A stretch of 64,000 bases of DNA, taken from assembly GCA_937873655.1 (NCBI GenBank), contig CALMYQ010000195.1:17302-81301 (forward strand), given 5' to 3'. The notes below the pieces were generated by a model. It saw only the letters and a program-made list of their open reading frames with translations, was not told where the DNA came from and did not search any database. Made by a program: the position numbers and the translations under genes. Within the stretch, counting starts at the first letter, position 1, and each line of letters opens with the position of its first letter. Origin of the DNA: an uncultured Lewinella sp. (GTDB lineage: Bacteria; Bacteroidota; Bacteroidia; Chitinophagales; Saprospiraceae). Below, in pieces: positions 62,019-64,000 of the stretch.

Positions 62019-64000
62019 TTAATTGACCACAAAATTTCCGAAAACCCAATCTGAACCGGCTTGCGCTACCATGGTGTAAATGCCCGGCAACAGCCCCCTC
62101 CGGTCAAAAGCTTCAATATAGGTCTGCGATCCGTTCACTGAGCGATGTTCCAGCAATTGACCGGATTCCCGGAATAACCAGATATCCGCACTCCCCGGCA
62201 AGGTCAACACCAGTTTGAATGAAAACCTGCCGTCGTTAGGATTCGGATAGATCTCAAAAGCGGCAATCAACCCCGATGACCCGGGCTGGCTATTGCTGCT
62301 CAAGCTATCCCGGGATCCGAAAACCTTGATTTCCTTTCCCAACCGGTCAAAACAAGATCCGTAGTAGGCATCCATAAAGACTGAATAAGTCCCCGGTTCT
62401 GTGAATCGCATGAATTCCTGGGTAGGCAGTGACAACAAGTGCTGTATTTTATTCTGATCGTACGCCCAGTGAATACTGTCGGGAAGTGGCCAGGTGATAT
62501 CTACGGCCACCACGGGTTCATCGATAACAGCTTCAGCAGGGAGGAGGAAATCGGCAATCAGGTCCTGGTTAATCCGCCTGATTTCAAAAGTGTCCAGATA
62601 CCGACATCCCGCACTCGTTAAGATCTTCAGGTAGTAGACCCCCGGACGCTCCAATTCAATCGCCGGATCTGTGCTGTGGAATCCATCCCGGTTATGCCAT
62701 TCAATTTCCGCATGAATCAAATAACTTAAATCAAAGCGAACCGATTGGCCGTTGCAAAGAATCGTGTCCCTGACCAGACGGGGAAGTCCGGTGAATGGAT
62801 CGTCCATTTCGTCAAACACTACAGCGGTGGAATCCCGGCACTGCCTCGAATCGACGACGGTCACCGAATAGGTGCCTGGGCCCAGATCGTTCAGTTCCGC
62901 TCCGCCGGCAGAATTTGACCATGTGTAAACGTAAGGGGGTATGCCGCCGTTGGCTCCCGCTATGGCATAACCATTGTTTTCATCCGCGCAGGCAGGTAGG
63001 CTTTGCTCCAGGATTTGGGCAGTTAATAATGGGATGCCCCGGATGGTAATGGAATCCGGATAGGCGATTCCACAATTTGAAACGGTATCTCTGGCCATCA
63101 GGATATAAGTGCCGGGAAGAAGGGCGTCAAACACTGTCGGGGTTTGCCAGGTTTCGCCTCCGTCCAGGGAGTAAACGCAATCCTGATTATCTGTTTCGAG
63201 GATCACAACTCCATTGTTTCCCCCGCAATCTTCGGCGTCCAGCGTTGTTATCCCTTGGACCACAGGCGTCGGGAGGGCGTGGACAACAAAAGATGTATCC
63301 AGCATTACCTGACAATTCAGGGATGAATCCCGGAGAAGCACCTGATACGACCCGGGAGCCAGAGCTGTGAATAATCCCGAAGATTGCCAGGTTTCGCCGT
63401 AGTCGATGCTGAATTGAAAATCATTAACGGAATGGGACTGGATTTCGATGGAGCCATCATTTTCAAGGCAGGCTTGTTGGTCTCCGATACGGAAAAACAG
63501 CTCTGACAGGTTGAAATCACCCGCCCCCAGAAATCGGTCCATTTCAATTTTGCAGCCCGGATAGTCGACTCCCCGGATTTCAAGGGAAATCGGCCCTGTC
63601 CCAAGGCCGGTGATAACACTGTCCTGCTTCCAGGTCTGACCACCATCCAGACTGTAGGCCATGGTAGCGGCATTGAACCCGGATATCAGGCATTCACCGT
63701 TGTTGGTCAGGCAGGAACTCGGGGGCGTCAGGATGAGACTGTCGATCTCGGCTTCAAATGGGTTGACCAAACTTATGGTGTCCGGATAAACACTCCTGCA
63801 ACTCCCGTCCAAATTCCGGATTTGAGGCACATATTGTCCGGTGATTAAGCCTGTAAAAATTCCTGAATTCGACCACTCCAAACCATTGAGACTGAATTCA
63901 TAGTTTGAACCTGATGATGAATAAATGGTAATTGTGCCATCGGCAGCATTGCAATCCGACAGGTCGGAGGATTGGACGGCAACGATCACAGGGGCTTCAG
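62019..64000 (-). CDS. SprB-repeat T9SS cargo protein, 3' part only
   Basis: The frame is open at the window edge, so the N terminus and signal peptide are missing; ~660 codons are visible. It begins with ~80-residue repeats with 'F/YSLNGG..W......GL..G.Y...v.d....C' pattern (YEFSLNGLEWSNSGIF, MAYSLDGGQTWKQDS, FQFSIDYGETWQSSG, CVYSLDGGETWQTPT), then one SprB-type unit (NGYAIAGANGGIPPYVYTWS ... GPGTYSVTVVDSRQC). Downstream is a Cys-containing beta region and a type A T9SS sorting domain (EIYPNPNDGRFSFKL ... PGIYTMVAQAGSDWVFGNFVV). It is likely a cell-surface adhesin. Confidence 0.88.
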   Translation of the reverse strand, partial: EAPVIVAVQSSDLSDCNAADGTITIYSSSGSNYEFSLNGLEWSNSGIFTGLITGQYVPQIRNLDGSCRSVYPDTISLVNPFEAEIDSLILTPPSSCLTNNGECLISGFNAATMAYSLDGGQTWKQDSVITGLGTGPISLEIRGVDYPGCKIEMDRFLGAGDFNLSELFFRIGDQQACLENDGSIEIQSHSVNDFQFSIDYGETWQSSGLFTALAPGSYQVLLRDSSLNCQVMLDTSFVVHALPTPVVQGITTLDAEDCGGNNGVVILETDNQDCVYSLDGGETWQTPTVFDALLPGTYILMARDTVSNCGIAYPDSITIRGIPLLTAQILEQSLPACADENNGYAIAGANGGIPPYVYTWSNSAGGAELNDLGPGTYSVTVVDSRQCRDSTAVVFDEMDDPFTGLPRLVRDTILCNGQSVRFDLSYLIHAEIEWHNRDGFHSTDPAIELERPGVYYLKILTSAGCRYLDTFEIRRINQDLIADFLLPAEAVIDEPVVAVDITWPLPDSIHWAYDQNKIQHLLSLPTQEFMRFTEPGTYSVFMDAYYGSCFDRLGKEIKVFGSRDSLSSNSQPGSSGLIAAFEIYPNPNDGRFSFKLVLTLPGSADIWLFRESGQLLEHRSVNGSQTYIEAFDRRGLLPGIYTMVAQAGSDWVFGNFVVN

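Overview
The window is a densely packed chromosomal segment of a Bacteroidota bacterium, most likely from or near the family Saprospiraceae (the family is inference). Support comes from a PorT-type type IX secretion (T9SS) protein, several secreted proteins ending in T9SS type A sorting domains, families largely confined to the phylum (DUF4252, DUF3810, the putative-porin family), many promoters with the Bacteroidota -7 box TAnnTTTG, and few Shine-Dalgarno sequences. No tRNA, rRNA, CRISPR array, insertion sequence or phage gene was seen. Both ends cut through secreted-protein genes.

Layout. 1-12 kb: a truncated T9SS cargo gene, an OmpA/PD40 envelope protein, holA, a dockerin/cohesin-like secreted protein, a DUF1415 gene, purH, a choice-of-anchor-B surface protein and a porin. 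12-14 kb: pepP and a bifunctional nuclease (minus strand). 14-16.2 kb: an AT-rich patch with a hairpin cluster, a possible double-glycine peptide and an orphan 477-aa protein. 16-19 kb: a large cohesin/dockerin-like T9SS cargo and a long non-coding gap. 19-30 kb: mostly housekeeping (ychF, acpH, porT-ubiE, gyrA, a TPR protein, a 3-hydroxyacyl-CoA dehydrogenase, an S4 protein, PPK2, a DUF58 protein, thioredoxin). 30-31.4 kb: a DUF3810 membrane protein.

31.3-36.6 kb is the most unusual part: a tight minus-strand operon of a short-chain dehydrogenase, a CHAT (caspase-like) protease, an alpha/beta hydrolase and a second lipase-like hydrolase. The protease linker and the N-terminal region of the first hydrolase share recurring Thr-Arg-Gly/Ser motifs, which suggests a protease and its substrate. 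36.8-38.9 kb: an ECF sigma factor operon (sigma, membrane anti-sigma-like protein, two DUF4252 proteins) with an apparent self-recognised promoter (TGTAAC-N16-CGTC).

39-64 kb: a GAF-like 790-aa protein, a 1272-aa VCBS/ASPIC/9xPKD surface protein, an alpha-L-fucosidase, an aspartoacylase-family protein, an acyl-carrier-like protein lacking the phosphopantetheine serine, corA, a lipoprotein nuclease, a TM2/TPR/SHOCT protein, kdsB, an operon of LysM protein, cystathionine beta-synthase-like enzyme and M1 peptidase fused to a probable outer-membrane barrel, a glycerophosphodiesterase, etfB-etfA, a TPR protein, a marR-yceI pair with a clear operator, and the 3' part of a SprB-repeat T9SS cargo.

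Taken together: PorT and perhaps the OmpA/PD40 protein serve the secretion route used by the five large cargo proteins; etfAB and the hydroxyacyl-CoA dehydrogenase point to fatty-acid oxidation; the CHAT operon is the best candidate for an undescribed stress or defence system.
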